Of a DNA stretch of 41,448 nt, positions 11,729 through 20,474 are shown in pieces. The notes below the pieces were generated by a model, which worked only from the letters and a program-made list of their open reading frames with translations, ran no database searches and had not been told where the DNA came from. Position 1 is the first letter of the stretch. Each line of letters begins with the position of its first letter. The position numbers and the translations under genes were made by a program. The stretch covers positions 1 to 41,448 of the forward strand of contig JAFTLQ010000012.1 in assembly GCA_017455905.1 (NCBI GenBank), in the 5' to 3' direction. The stretch comes from Clostridia bacterium (GTDB lineage Bacteria; Bacillota; Clostridia; Oscillospirales; CAG-272).

Positions 11729-12481
11729 TTAGCTTGCGTTATCGGGGACGGACGGGGCGTCGGCGTTACGAGGACGGTCGTACGCGGGGGTGATGACATC
11801 GTGCTCGATCAGAAGATCCCAAAACTCGTCGGAAATACTGTAGGCGGTATCCTCGGTTTCCAGACGTGCATAGTAATTGTCCTCATAATAAAACACCGTT
11901 ACTTGTATCGACAAAAGCGCAAGGCTTTCGCACCGAACAGAAAACGTCTGCTCGTCCTTATACCGATGGAATATAGGATCTATGTGGAAGGCAGCGCCCG
12001 TTATCACGTCGGAAAGAAGAAAGCGCTCCGTTGTTCCTTCAAGGATAAACGGCTCTTGCTTGTAGGCTATGGTCTGCTTGATATACAAAGCACTCCAACC
12101 CATATCACCAAGATAACACAACATATAGTCGGGGGACGTTTCCTCGGCCGCGTAGTATCGCATAGCCCCTGCGTCATCCCAGCCAATCAGAACGTGCTCA
12201 CGCAACAGGCTCTTTTCAAACTTCACCCACGGCATCTGCACATACGCTTCGCCTTGATACGACAGCGTTGAGGAAAACAGATGTTCCGACGAAACCGCCC
12301 CTTCCTTATCCTTATGAAACCATTGCACCCATAGGGCCGATACGTCCGAGGTCTGCAACCGCGCGACAAGCAGCAGGCAAGCACATAGGACGATGACGAT
12401 CACCCTCACGCGGCGTGCACGCGGTTTCTCGGTCTGTCGGCTCGTTAACGGTTGCGATGCATCCTCAGTCAATGGTACCAT
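11729..12481 (-). CDS. Single-pass membrane protein, RHS immunity candidate (paralogue 2)
   Basis: A 250-residue protein with a short basic cytoplasmic end (PRARRVRV), one transmembrane helix (about 26-42) and a predicted external domain of about 205 residues. The C-terminus shares with the next gene upstream the pattern AY.(I/V)SDEFWDLLI.H, then PA, then RPRNA.AP, along with an internal LSDV(I/T)TG segment, so the two are paralogues. AAAGGAGA precedes the ATG at 12481. It lies 43 bp downstream of that paralogue, in the same presumed transcript as the RHS gene. Paralogous immunity genes downstream of a polymorphic toxin are a known arrangement; no family name is recognised and the role is inferred. 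Confidence 0.75.
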   Translation of the reverse strand: MVPLTEDASQPLTSRQTEKPRARRVRVIVIVLCACLLLVARLQTSDVSALWVQWFHKDKEGAVSSEHLFSSTLSYQGEAYVQMPWVKFEKSLLREHVLIGWDDAGAMRYYAAEETSPDYMLCYLGDMGWSALYIKQTIAYKQEPFILEGTTERFLLSDVITGAAFHIDPIFHRYKDEQTFSVRCESLALLSIQVTVFYYEDNYYARLETEDTAYSISDEFWDLLIEHDVITPAYDRPRNADAPSVPDNAS

Positions 12482-12524
12482 GTTTCTCTCCTTTCTTCTA
12501 TACAGTTTCAATACATAGACTCTC

Positions 12525-13217
12525 TTACGTAACGTCCCCCGGTGTAGGCGGGGCGGCGGCGTTACGCGGACGGACGTGCGCCGGGTCGATCAAGCCGTGC
12601 GCGATCAAAAGATCCCAAAATTCATCGGACACGCGGTAGGCGACATCAACGTTGGAAAAATGAAGAAAGTAGTCGTTTTTATAATAAAACACAAACACCG
12701 TCGTCTTTAAAAATGGGTGTTTTTCACACAAAAATGTAAACTTTTGTTGGTCTTCGAAGGTGCGAAACATCGTATCGACCGAAAAACAGTCTCCTGTAGT
12801 AACGTCAGACAGTACAACGGATATATTGCCTTCATCCACCCGAAACACCTCTTTCGTATAATCGAAGGAGTCGGCTATGAAGATGCATTCATCGTAGATT
12901 ATGTAATTCGGATGATCCTCCGTATACGAAAACATAGCGGACGTCGCTCGGAGTGCACGCACACGGTAATGCCAGCTGAGCAGTGTCAGCTCATCCGCAT
13001 AATACACATAGGGCACCTCATAGAACAAGGGATAGCTCGTATACACTTCGCCTTGATATACCATGCCCTCGTCTTCAAATACAATAGCCTTGTATTTATC
13101 CTTATCATACGGTGGCAAAATGAGTACAAAGTATACATACACGCAGACAAGAACGGCAAGTAGTCCAAGTCCTATACACAGTTTTATGCGGCTTTTTTGT
13201 CCTTGTTTTTGCAACAT
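12525..13217 (-). CDS. Single-pass membrane protein, primary RHS immunity candidate (paralogue 1)
   Basis: A 230-residue protein with a basic start (QKQGQKSRIK), one transmembrane helix (about 12-33, LCIGLGLLAVLVCVYVYFVL) and an external domain of about 195 residues, rich in Tyr and Phe. Its C-terminal AYRVSDEFWDLLIAHG and RPRNAAAP motif is shared with the gene at 11729-12481. It starts 10 bp after the RHS stop codon with AGGAGG 6 nt before the ATG, the classic place for the immunity gene of an RHS C-terminal toxin. An immunity protein facing outward would fit a toxin acting at the envelope. It is AT-richer than the RHS core, as the toxin tip is, suggesting they moved together. Family not recognised. 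Confidence 0.75.
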   Translation of the reverse strand: MLQKQGQKSRIKLCIGLGLLAVLVCVYVYFVLILPPYDKDKYKAIVFEDEGMVYQGEVYTSYPLFYEVPYVYYADELTLLSWHYRVRALRATSAMFSYTEDHPNYIIYDECIFIADSFDYTKEVFRVDEGNISVVLSDVTTGDCFSVDTMFRTFEDQQKFTFLCEKHPFLKTTVFVFYYKNDYFLHFSNVDVAYRVSDEFWDLLIAHGLIDPAHVRPRNAAAPPTPGDVT

Positions 13218-13227
13218 GCTTACCTCC

Positions 13228-16200
13228 TTACCAAGGCCACCAATCGGAAACCCACTCTTTTAGTCCTGTCCAATTTTTCTTTGTATTCTCCCAAATATCT
13301 TCAGCCATATTCACGGTAGCATCAATGAACTCATCTTCCGCTAGAGCCCTATACATTTTTGCTACCTTTACGATTGGAATGGAAAACCAAGGTTCGGACA
13401 ACAAATAAGCGTTCGTAAACCAGCCTTCAACTTTTGCTTCTTTTAAAATACGATCCGTGTAATCTGAGCAATTATTGAAGAAAAAATTATATTCTCCTTT
13501 TTGTGCACTTCCCTCAGCAATGGATTGCGCTTTTTTTGCGCTTTCAGTAAAGTCACCCTCTATGACAACGTAAAATCTTCCGTCGGAAATATTAACACCT
13601 CCGACGTCCGGATCATAAAAATAGGGTACTGCATCCAATGGTCCAAAGGTTACTATAGCGTTTTCTTTTTTTTCTTCTATGGTTGAATTATCTGCCTGAG
13701 TGTCCGTATTATATTCCGTTTTAAACCATTGACCGTTTTCACCAAGAAAAAATAATTGTGTATGTCCCAAAATAGGCAACCCTCTACCATTATAATCAAA
13801 ATTAGCTACGTAAATTGCTTTCACCATGTTTGGAAGCTCTTCTTTTTTATTTTTCTTCTTCCTATATTCAGCCCACGAAGTGTTCGGACTGACTCCGCCT
13901 TCCTCATACAGCGACAGCACAGAGCGTGCTACCGGATAAAGCCCCGTAGGATCGACGTTGGACACGGGATTGCCGTTGGCGTAGGCATAGCGGTTCAGAC
14001 TGTTGATGCTTTCAATGGAGCCGTGCAGGCGGTCGGGCGTCAGGAAGCGGCGCATGGTGGTATCGTAATACCGCGCCCGCATGTAGTAGATGCCCCAGCC
14101 GTCGTCGATGGTGCCGTCGCGGCCGTTGAAGCGGAAGAGCGGATAGTAGCTGCCTGTGTGCCCTGCCGATTCACCGTAGGTATTGTAGGCGAAGGTATCG
14201 GTGACAGCCCCCGTCGCGTCGGTCAAGGCAACGGTGCTTCCGCGATAATCGAAGTGATAGACGCGGTAACTGCCGGCGCTGTACGATTCCTCGGCAATCA
14301 AGCCGCGACCCCAGATATACTTGATCTGCACGCCGTTCTTGCGTTTACCGATCAAGCGGCCGAGGGGCGTGTTCGTATCGTACTGGAAGGTGGTGGTCTC
14401 GTTTATGTACCCATTGGTAAACGACAAACGGTAGCCTTCCGGGTCGTAGGTGATGGTATAGCCGTCGGTGACCGAGCCGATCAGACGCCCCTCGGAGTCG
14501 TACGAGAAGCCGCGGGACGCATCACCTGTCAAATGGCCATCCAAGTTAAAGCTGTTGGTGCATCCGAAGCATTCCGTCAGGCGGTTGCTTGCGCTGTCGT
14601 AGGTATAGGAAAACCCGTTTGCTGTCAGCAGGTTGCCTGCCGCGTCGTAGGTATAGGCCTGCGATTTGGTCAGAGCGCCTGTGCCGTCCTTGCTCTCCCG
14701 CAGAGTTACGCGATTGAGATCGTCGTAGGTGTAGTTTTGCGTGCTGTCATCCAGCATGCTACGCTCCTTGATCAAGCGGCCGATGGCATCGTAGGTATAG
14801 GCGAAGCCGACGACGAGCACGCCCGACGACGTGCGTTCCTCGGTAGCCGTTATACGGCCGGCGGCATCATAGGCGATCGTCTGTACGATACCGTTCGGCT
14901 TGGTTACACTCGTGACGCGGTTGTTTTCGTCGTAGGTATAGGTCGTAACGCGGTTGCTCCAGTCGGTCACGGTCAGCATGTTGCCATTTTCATCGTAGGT
15001 GTAATGCACCTGCGTATCGTCGAAATAGGTCAGGCAGGTGAGGTTGCCGACGCTGTCATAAGCGTACGCGACACCGTTCCCTTGGTTGGTATAGTAGCGG
15101 CTGACACGTCCGAGGGCGTCGTACTCACGCGTCACGGTAACCGTGCCGTCGGTGACCGTCAGCACGTGGCCTTCCGAGTCGTAGGTATAGCTGACCGTAC
15201 CCTCCGGCCGTACGTGCGTGGACAGACGGCCAAGTGTATCATAGGTATAGGTGTGCTGTTGGCCACGGCCGTTGGTGACCTGCGCCTTTTTGTTCAGAGC
15301 GTTGTAGGTATAGGCCACCGTGCCGCCGGACGGCGTGCTTTCGGTGACGAGCCGCCCCATGGTATCGTAGCTGTAGCCGATGGACGCGCCGAGGGGCCCT
15401 GTGCGGCTCGTGACGTTGCCGAGGCCGTCGTAGGCGGCCGTGCCTTTGGGCTGTGCCGAGGGAGGTGCAAAGGCAACCTGCGTCGTAAGAGCGCGGGCGT
15501 TGTACGTATAGGTGCGCGTTTGGTCAAGGGCGTTTTCCTCGACGTGTACCTTACCGTGAGAGGTGTAGGTGTAAGACGTTTGCCGATTCATGGCGTCGGT
15601 GAGCAGAGTCGGACGATAGCGATCGTTATAAGATATCGTTTCGATCAGCTGTCCCTTGGCGTCCCATCGTTTCGTAACGTTTCCGACCTTGTCGTATGCG
15701 ACCGTACGCGTATGGCCGCGGCGGTCCTGTACGGCGGTCTGCCGTCCGATGGCATCGTAGGTATAGGTGATGCTTTTACCGTTCGGGTCGGTTTCCTTGA
15801 TGCGACGACCGACGGCATCATAGGTATACGTCGTTGTCTGGTTGAGTGCGTTGGTCACCGTAAGCAGACGGTCGCAGTCATCGTAGGTATAACGCGTAAG
15901 GTTTCCCAGCGTGTCCTGTGCCGTCAGGCGGCGTCCGTAATCGTCATAGGTAAAGCGCGTACGCAGATTGTTGGCGTCTGTGATGGTGCGCAGATCTCCC
16001 GCATCCGAATAGCTGTACCGCGTGCGGTTGCCGGCGGCGTCGACGACGCTTGTCTGCCGATACAGCACGTCATAGGTATACGTCGTTACGTTACCGGCAG
16101 GATCGATCTCGGTAAGGCAGTTATCCACACCGTCGTAGGTCTTGGCGGTGACGCCGCCCTTGGCGTTGGCTTGCCGAACGATACGGCCGCCTGCGTCGTA

Positions 16201-18183
16201 CGTATAGACGGTAGTGGCTCCGTCGGGCAGGCGCTGCGTCAGACGGCGTCCGGCGTCGTCATAGGTATAGCTCGTGACGCCCAAGGCCTCATCCGTTTCG
16301 GTCAGCAGGCGATCCTCGCCGTCATAGGTATAACTGATATAGCGTCCATCTGCAAAGGTCGTGCGCGTCAGCATGCCGTTGCCATTGTAGGTATAGCTTG
16401 TGGTGTTCCCTGCCTCGTCCGTGACCGAGGTCTTGCGATACTGACAGTCATAGGTATAGGTGACGATATCGTTCAGCGCGTTTTTAATCGTCAGCACGTG
16501 GCCGAAGGCATCGTAGGTATACTGCGTCACATGATTCTCGGCATCGGTAACCTTCGTGCGCTGACCGAGAGTGTTATAGGTGTACTGTGTAACACCGCCG
16601 CAGGGATCCGTTTCGCGAAGCAGGCGGCCGTTTTCATACACGTAGCGTGTCGCGGCCTTGGTTCCAACGGTTTTGGTAGCCAGCAGACGGTTCGTGTCGT
16701 AGGTATAGGTCGTCACGGTGCCCCGACGGTCGGTATGCGTCAGCAGCTGGTTGTCGCTGTTGTAGGTATAGCTTTCCGTCGGCGGCTCGTCCCCTTCCTC
16801 GGCAGGATAGGTGACCGTCATGAGATTGTATGTGGCACTGCTATACGTATAGGTCGTAGTGTTCCCGTTGGCATCCGTTTGAGTTTGGGGACGTCTGAGC
16901 CAGTTATACGTCTGTGCCGTCACACGGCCAAGCGGATCGGTAACGCTCGTCAGGCGGAAGCAGTGATCGTACGCAAAGGTCGTAACCAAGCCGTTTTGAT
17001 CGGTGCGTGAGGACATCTGTCCATTGGCCGTATAGATGACCGTTGCCTGCTTGTCCATGCGATCGGTGACGGTACGCGTGCGCGTAGCATTGATATAACC
17101 GATGCGGTGCGGCAAGGAGGCAGGCAGAGCATCTCTCTGCTCACACAGGCGTCCGTCGATGTCATAGGTGTTCGTAAACAGCGTGACGCCGTCGGCATCC
17201 GTCTCCGACACAAGGCGATGGCTATCATCGTATGCAAACGTACTTGTATGGCCGACGATATCGGTATAGGTGATCAGGCGGCCGAGAGTATCGTATGTAA
17301 AGGTCGCCTGCCGACGGGCACTGTCGTCGTATACGTGGCTCACGCGGCCGTCGGCGTTCTTTTGAAGATAGATGTGCTTGCCCGACACCCCTGATGTCAG
17401 TGTGATCAGCGTATCGGTCGTTGTTACGGTTACAGAGAAGCCCTCGTGATCACTAACACGGATAAGCGTCCCTTGTGCGTCAAAATATTCATAGTATTGT
17501 TTACATCCATCGAGGACAAATGCGTGATCGGCCCCACTTACCCTCTTCACTTTGTAATTGACCCATTGAAGATTATACGCGGTAAAGGTCGTATTGGTAA
17601 TATCATCGGAAAGATACCGCGTAAATATGGACGGACTGTTATACACGTCCACATACGAGTTATGATCCTTCGCACGCTTTTCAAAATTGTGATACCATCC
17701 GCTGCCGAACACACCGGTGCCGAGAGCGGTCGAATCGTACGAAAGCGTCAGCGACAAACGCGAGTCGTCAAACAAGGGCATGACAAGACGATGAAGAAGA
17801 TGGGCTCCCTTATAGAGGTTGACCGTTTGCCGGCCGAGAAGATAATCGGAGGAAGCATCTGCGACGATCCATTCGGCACCATCTTCATTGGCGCGGCGGA
17901 TCGTTTGACGGACGGTGATCGTGCAGGTAGCGGTTTTTCCACCACAGGTGGCGGTTACCGTGGTCGTGCCTGCCACGTGTCCAACGATCCTTACGGTATT
18001 GTTTTCTCCGGGGTAGGTGTATGTCAGCAGCTCGGAGTTTCCTACCGTCCACGTAATGCTTGGGGTGTTCGCATCGGTCGGAGTGACCGTCGCGGTAAGT
18101 AAAGCAGGTTCGCCTCTGTATAAAACAAGGCTCGTATGGTTGAGTGTAATACCTTGTACGGCAGTCGTTGATCGTTGTGTCAT
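13228..18183 (-). CDS. RHS/YD-repeat polymorphic toxin with permuted-papain-like C-terminal tip
   Basis: A 1651-residue RHS protein. Residues about 8-95 form a BIG2-type Ig-like domain; about 100-340 the DUF6531-like cap region; about 340-1340 dozens of YD repeats (pattern YTYD about every 21 residues); about 1345-1415 the RHS core (DYRGSTVALTDATG, FNGRDGTIDDGWGIYYMRARYYD, NRYAYANGNPVSNVDPTGL). The shell should enclose the following 236-residue toxin tip. The tip has GHTQLFF (His about 1474) and YNFFFNNCSDYTDRIL (Cys about 1572), an H-before-C order as in circularly permuted papain/NlpC-LRAT folds; the catalytic role is inferred. DNA turns AT-rich at the tip (below about 13920), the sign of tip exchange. 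No signal peptide is seen. Start 18183 chosen for AAAGGA upstream. Confidence 0.88.
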   Translation of the reverse strand: MTQRSTTAVQGITLNHTSLVLYRGEPALLTATVTPTDANTPSITWTVGNSELLTYTYPGENNTVRIVGHVAGTTTVTATCGGKTATCTITVRQTIRRANEDGAEWIVADASSDYLLGRQTVNLYKGAHLLHRLVMPLFDDSRLSLTLSYDSTALGTGVFGSGWYHNFEKRAKDHNSYVDVYNSPSIFTRYLSDDITNTTFTAYNLQWVNYKVKRVSGADHAFVLDGCKQYYEYFDAQGTLIRVSDHEGFSVTVTTTDTLITLTSGVSGKHIYLQKNADGRVSHVYDDSARRQATFTYDTLGRLITYTDIVGHTSTFAYDDSHRLVSETDADGVTLFTNTYDIDGRLCEQRDALPASLPHRIGYINATRTRTVTDRMDKQATVIYTANGQMSSRTDQNGLVTTFAYDHCFRLTSVTDPLGRVTAQTYNWLRRPQTQTDANGNTTTYTYSSATYNLMTVTYPAEEGDEPPTESYTYNSDNQLLTHTDRRGTVTTYTYDTNRLLATKTVGTKAATRYVYENGRLLRETDPCGGVTQYTYNTLGQRTKVTDAENHVTQYTYDAFGHVLTIKNALNDIVTYTYDCQYRKTSVTDEAGNTTSYTYNGNGMLTRTTFADGRYISYTYDGEDRLLTETDEALGVTSYTYDDAGRRLTQRLPDGATTVYTYDAGGRIVRQANAKGGVTAKTYDGVDNCLTEIDPAGNVTTYTYDVLYRQTSVVDAAGNRTRYSYSDAGDLRTITDANNLRTRFTYDDYGRRLTAQDTLGNLTRYTYDDCDRLLTVTNALNQTTTYTYDAVGRRIKETDPNGKSITYTYDAIGRQTAVQDRRGHTRTVAYDKVGNVTKRWDAKGQLIETISYNDRYRPTLLTDAMNRQTSYTYTSHGKVHVEENALDQTRTYTYNARALTTQVAFAPPSAQPKGTAAYDGLGNVTSRTGPLGASIGYSYDTMGRLVTESTPSGGTVAYTYNALNKKAQVTNGRGQQHTYTYDTLGRLSTHVRPEGTVSYTYDSEGHVLTVTDGTVTVTREYDALGRVSRYYTNQGNGVAYAYDSVGNLTCLTYFDDTQVHYTYDENGNMLTVTDWSNRVTTYTYDENNRVTSVTKPNGIVQTIAYDAAGRITATEERTSSGVLVVGFAYTYDAIGRLIKERSMLDDSTQNYTYDDLNRVTLRESKDGTGALTKSQAYTYDAAGNLLTANGFSYTYDSASNRLTECFGCTNSFNLDGHLTGDASRGFSYDSEGRLIGSVTDGYTITYDPEGYRLSFTNGYINETTTFQYDTNTPLGRLIGKRKNGVQIKYIWGRGLIAEESYSAGSYRVYHFDYRGSTVALTDATGAVTDTFAYNTYGESAGHTGSYYPLFRFNGRDGTIDDGWGIYYMRARYYDTTMRRFLTPDRLHGSIESINSLNRYAYANGNPVSNVDPTGLYPVARSVLSLYEEGGVSPNTSWAEYRKKKNKKEELPNMVKAIYVANFDYNGRGLPILGHTQLFFLGENGQWFKTEYNTDTQADNSTIEEKKENAIVTFGPLDAVPYFYDPDVGGVNISDGRFYVVIEGDFTESAKKAQSIAEGSAQKGEYNFFFNNCSDYTDRILKEAKVEGWFTNAYLLSEPWFSIPIVKVAKMYRALAEDEFIDATVNMAEDIWENTKKNWTGLKEWVSDWWPW
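14000..17400 (-). repeat. Degenerate in-frame DNA repeats encoding YD units
   Basis: On the minus strand the motif TATACCTACGA (YTYD) and close variants recur about every 60-66 bases within the RHS gene. The units have diverged between motifs, so this is coding-level repetition and not a CRISPR or satellite array. The near-identical motifs offer substrates for recombination between RHS genes. Confidence 0.85.
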
Positions 18184-18209
18184 ATACGTTCTTCCTTTCT
18201 TGTATTTAG

Positions 18210-18257
18210 GGGAGCGCTCCCTATCCACAGTATAGCACATGCAGAGCGTATATGCAA
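18210..18257 (-). promoter_or_regulatory. Promoter of the RHS gene with palindrome at the start point
   Basis: On the minus strand TTGCAT (18252-18257), 17 bp, TATACT (18229-18234) preceded by TGC. A perfect 12-bp palindrome GGGAGCGCTCCC (18210-18221) lies exactly where transcription should begin. It may be an operator for an unknown repressor or a 5' hairpin in the messenger; the ribosome binding site AAAGGA follows. Confidence 0.65.
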
Positions 18258-18291
18258 GAGGTTTTTTCATCGAGTTTTGACAGGTATCGTC

Positions 18292-18342
18292 GAAAAATCC
18301 CCGTAGGGCGTTGCGTCCGCGAGAACGCCATAACCTACGGGG
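18292..18342 (-). terminator. Terminator of the ABC transporter operon
   Basis: CCCCGTAGG (18299-18307) pairs with CCTACGGGG (18334-18342), with an inner GGCGTT/AACGCC stem, followed on the minus strand by ATTTTTC. It lies 12 bp past the permease stop codon. Confidence 0.8.
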
Positions 18343-18353
18343 CATGTTTGTCA

Positions 18354-19109
18354 TTAGGTAAGATTCAGCTTGTTGCGGATCAGGTGCGCCATGAGGAAAT
18401 ACAAGGCGACGCTGATGCCGAGGGACAGCAGGATCTGCAGGATGAGCGCGATGGCGTCCAGGACAGGCGATCCGAACAGGAGGAGAAGAATGACCGCGTC
18501 GACGATCGATTGACCCGACGACAGCACGAAGGAAAACAGGATCGCGCCGAGGATCTTGTGCTTGGTGAAGAAGATGGAGCCGAGGGTTATGGCGGCATAC
18601 GTGAGCATGCCCGACATGATCAGTTCGGCGATCATGGAGACCATGTACAGGGCGCTGTCGCTGCTTATCAGCGAGGTCAGGGCGCTGCTATCGATGCTGC
18701 CGCCTACGGTCAGGATCATCGGCAGATACGTAAGAACCATCGACGCGCCCCATACGGCGAACACGCCGAGCATGAAGACGGCACCGACCGCCAGCTTGGA
18801 AAGCAGCAGCGTGTGCGTCCCCACGGGCAGCACCAGCGTCAGATACCCCTCGTCGGTAAACATCGAGCGGTAGAAGCTGTAAAACACATAGAAGATACCA
18901 ATGACCATCAGTACGGCGATGATAAGGACAAGGATGCTCTGTGCGGTCGTCAACAGCACGAAAAGCGTCACATATTTGGTCTCGGCCAGGGCCATCATTA
19001 AAAGGTTCAGCCCCATGCCGACCACCGCGCACCCCACCATAGCGGCAAGGATCGGCCACAGCACGCGCAACAGCGCGGCGCCGTCATGCTTAAAAAACCG
19101 TCTCAGCAT
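18354..19109 (-). CDS. ABC transporter permease (ABC-2-like)
   Basis: A 251-residue integral membrane protein with six likely transmembrane helices (about 17-42, 50-77, 107-133, 153-180, 187-215 and 222-243) and a short N-terminal amphipathic stretch (MLRRFFKHDGAALLR), the topology of ABC-2-type exporter permeases. It starts 7 bp inside the end of the ATPase gene and has GGGAGG upstream, so the two are translationally coupled. The pair probably forms a homodimeric or 2+2 exporter or a bacitracin/lantibiotic-type resistance pump. The substrate is not evident. A terminator follows directly. Confidence 0.85.
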   Translation of the reverse strand: MLRRFFKHDGAALLRVLWPILAAMVGCAVVGMGLNLLMMALAETKYVTLFVLLTTAQSILVLIIAVLMVIGIFYVFYSFYRSMFTDEGYLTLVLPVGTHTLLLSKLAVGAVFMLGVFAVWGASMVLTYLPMILTVGGSIDSSALTSLISSDSALYMVSMIAELIMSGMLTYAAITLGSIFFTKHKILGAILFSFVLSSGQSIVDAVILLLLFGSPVLDAIALILQILLSLGISVALYFLMAHLIRNKLNLT

Positions 19110-19822
19110 CGGAACACCTCCCTGAAGTACTCATCCACCGATTTACCGGTATGCTCACGCAGCCCCTGCGGCGTGCCGGAGGACTGGATCTGTCCGTCCT
19201 TCAGCAGGACGAAGCCATCCATAACGTTCTCAATATCGGCGATCAGATGGGTGGATATCACGACGGTGGCGTCGGATGCGTGCACCGACAGAATGGTGTC
19301 GAGAATGTAGTCACGGGCGGCGGGATCGACGCCGCTGATGGGCTCATCGAGCAGGTACAAGCGAGCGCGGCGCGCCATGACCAGCACGAGCTGCACCTTT
19401 TCCTTGGTGCCCTTGGACATATGGCGGATGCGCACGTTCGGCTCTACGCCGAGACGGGTCAGCATATCCTCGGCACGTGCCGTATCAAAATCGGGAAAGA
19501 AATCCGCAAAATAGCGCACGGCCTGCGCCACGGTCATATGTAAGGGCAGGCTGTTGCGTTCGGGCAGATAGGCCACGCGGGCACGGGTCTCGGTGCCAAT
19601 GGGCAAGCCGTCCACCGTAACGCTTCCCGATGAGGGGGTCAAAAGGCCGGCGATGATCTTGATCAAGGTCGTCTTGCCGGATCCGTTAGGCCCCAAAAGG
19701 CCGATGATCTTTCCTTCGGGAAGCTCCAGATCAAGGCCGCGCAGGGCCGGGCGATAGCCGTAGACCTTGGCCAGCTGTCGGCACTGCAGAACGGGTACCG
19801 ACGGGGTAGCAGAGTATTCCAT
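19103..19822 (-). CDS. ABC transporter ATP-binding protein
   Basis: A 239-residue ATPase with all nucleotide-binding motifs: Walker A GLLGPNGSGKTT (about 35-46), Q-loop in AYLPERNSLP (with Glu replacing Gln), a signature reading MSKGTKEK instead of LSGGQ, Walker B LYLLDEPISGVD, and the H-loop STH. The altered signature and Q-loop are common in ABC-2 exporters of the YtrB/EcsA kind. It is coupled by a 7-bp overlap to the permease at 18354-19109. The start at 19822 has AAAGGAG 7 nt upstream and a consensus promoter at 19859-19887. Cargo unknown; a role in peptide or lipid export or in defence is possible. Confidence 0.92.
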   Translation of the reverse strand: MEYSATPSVPVLQCRQLAKVYGYRPALRGLDLELPEGKIIGLLGPNGSGKTTLIKIIAGLLTPSSGSVTVDGLPIGTETRARVAYLPERNSLPLHMTVAQAVRYFADFFPDFDTARAEDMLTRLGVEPNVRIRHMSKGTKEKVQLVLVMARRARLYLLDEPISGVDPAARDYILDTILSVHASDATVVISTHLIADIENVMDGFVLLKDGQIQSSGTPQGLREHTGKSVDEYFREVFRC

Positions 19823-19858
19823 AGCACAACTCCTTTCAAGAGGGATGTCTGTACCTTC

Positions 19859-19887
19859 AGTATACTCTGTTCGGTTGCCTTTGTCAA
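19859..19887 (-). promoter_or_regulatory. Promoter of the ABC transporter operon
   Basis: On the minus strand TTGACA (19882-19887), 17 bp, TATACT (19859-19864). The -35 box contains the TGA stop codon (19884-19886) of the DUF4830-like gene, the same arrangement as at the lacZ promoter. Confidence 0.75.
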
Positions 19888-20381
19888 GTACTTGCCGTTT
19901 TTGCGATCGAAAGAAAGTCCGTCATGGGTTTGACGAAGCCCGTCGGATCGGCGCTGGAGACGTCGCAGGCGATCACACGGCCGCGATAAACGAGGATGGT
20001 GGCGTAGACCGTCCCCTCGCAGGCGGCGTTGCTGACCTCGTAGGTATAGCGCGTCACGTTCTTTCCCACGTACTTGGAAAGATCCAAGCCCTGCGCCTTT
20101 TGTACCTCGTTATACCCGCGCAGCACGCGGTCAAAATCCTGCGGCATGGTAAAGCCCTGCTCCTCGGCGTCCCCCTTGACCTCGATACCGAATTGCGAGA
20201 GGAAGGACAGCCGTCCCTCGGCATCCTTGACGCCGCCGAAGGAATAGTCGCCGCCTGCCTCCGCCGAGGCAAACACCGCCTGCGAGCCGCCAAGGGCGAC
20301 GAAGCCGACGAGCAGGACGACCGCTGCAGCCAGCAGAGCAAAAAATCGGACATGCGATGCCCGTACGGAATAGATAAACAT
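19884..20381 (-). CDS. DUF4830-like membrane-anchored protein
   Basis: A 165-residue protein with one N-terminal transmembrane helix (about 14-36, FFALLAAAVVLLVGFVALGG) preceded by a basic stretch, and an external domain of about 125 residues. The external part (RLSFLSQFGIEV, then an EVQKAQGLDLSKY segment, then RYTYEV and a final strand pair ATILVYRGRVIACDV) matches my recollection of the DUF4830 family of Clostridia, whose function is unknown. I chose 20381 because GAGGTG lies 7 nt upstream; an ATG six codons earlier has a weaker site. It precedes the ABC transporter genes by 61 bp, but that operon has its own promoter. Confidence 0.75.
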   Translation of the reverse strand: MFIYSVRASHVRFFALLAAAVVLLVGFVALGGSQAVFASAEAGGDYSFGGVKDAEGRLSFLSQFGIEVKGDAEEQGFTMPQDFDRVLRGYNEVQKAQGLDLSKYVGKNVTRYTYEVSNAACEGTVYATILVYRGRVIACDVSSADPTGFVKPMTDFLSIAKTAST

Positions 20382-20474
20382 AGACAGCACCTCTATCATC
20401 TTTCTGTTTGGTCACTTCTTGTATATGCCTCACCGCGCGGGTTTATGCGTTGCGCCTCGAAAGAGCGCAACGCC

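Noticed and set aside
13756..17010. Long plus-strand frame opposite the RHS gene
   Set aside because: Its repeats (GIV-GI-RR-type) are the complement of the YD repeats; no ribosome binding site or known domain.
14000..17400. Possible CRISPR array
   Set aside because: The regular spacing is in-frame YD coding repeats. The hairpin-linker arrays also lack uniform spacers and cas genes.
19103..19822. ABC ATPase judged inactive because the signature is MSKGTKEK
   Set aside because: SKG-type signatures are common in ABC-2 exporters; Walker A, Walker B and H-loop are intact.
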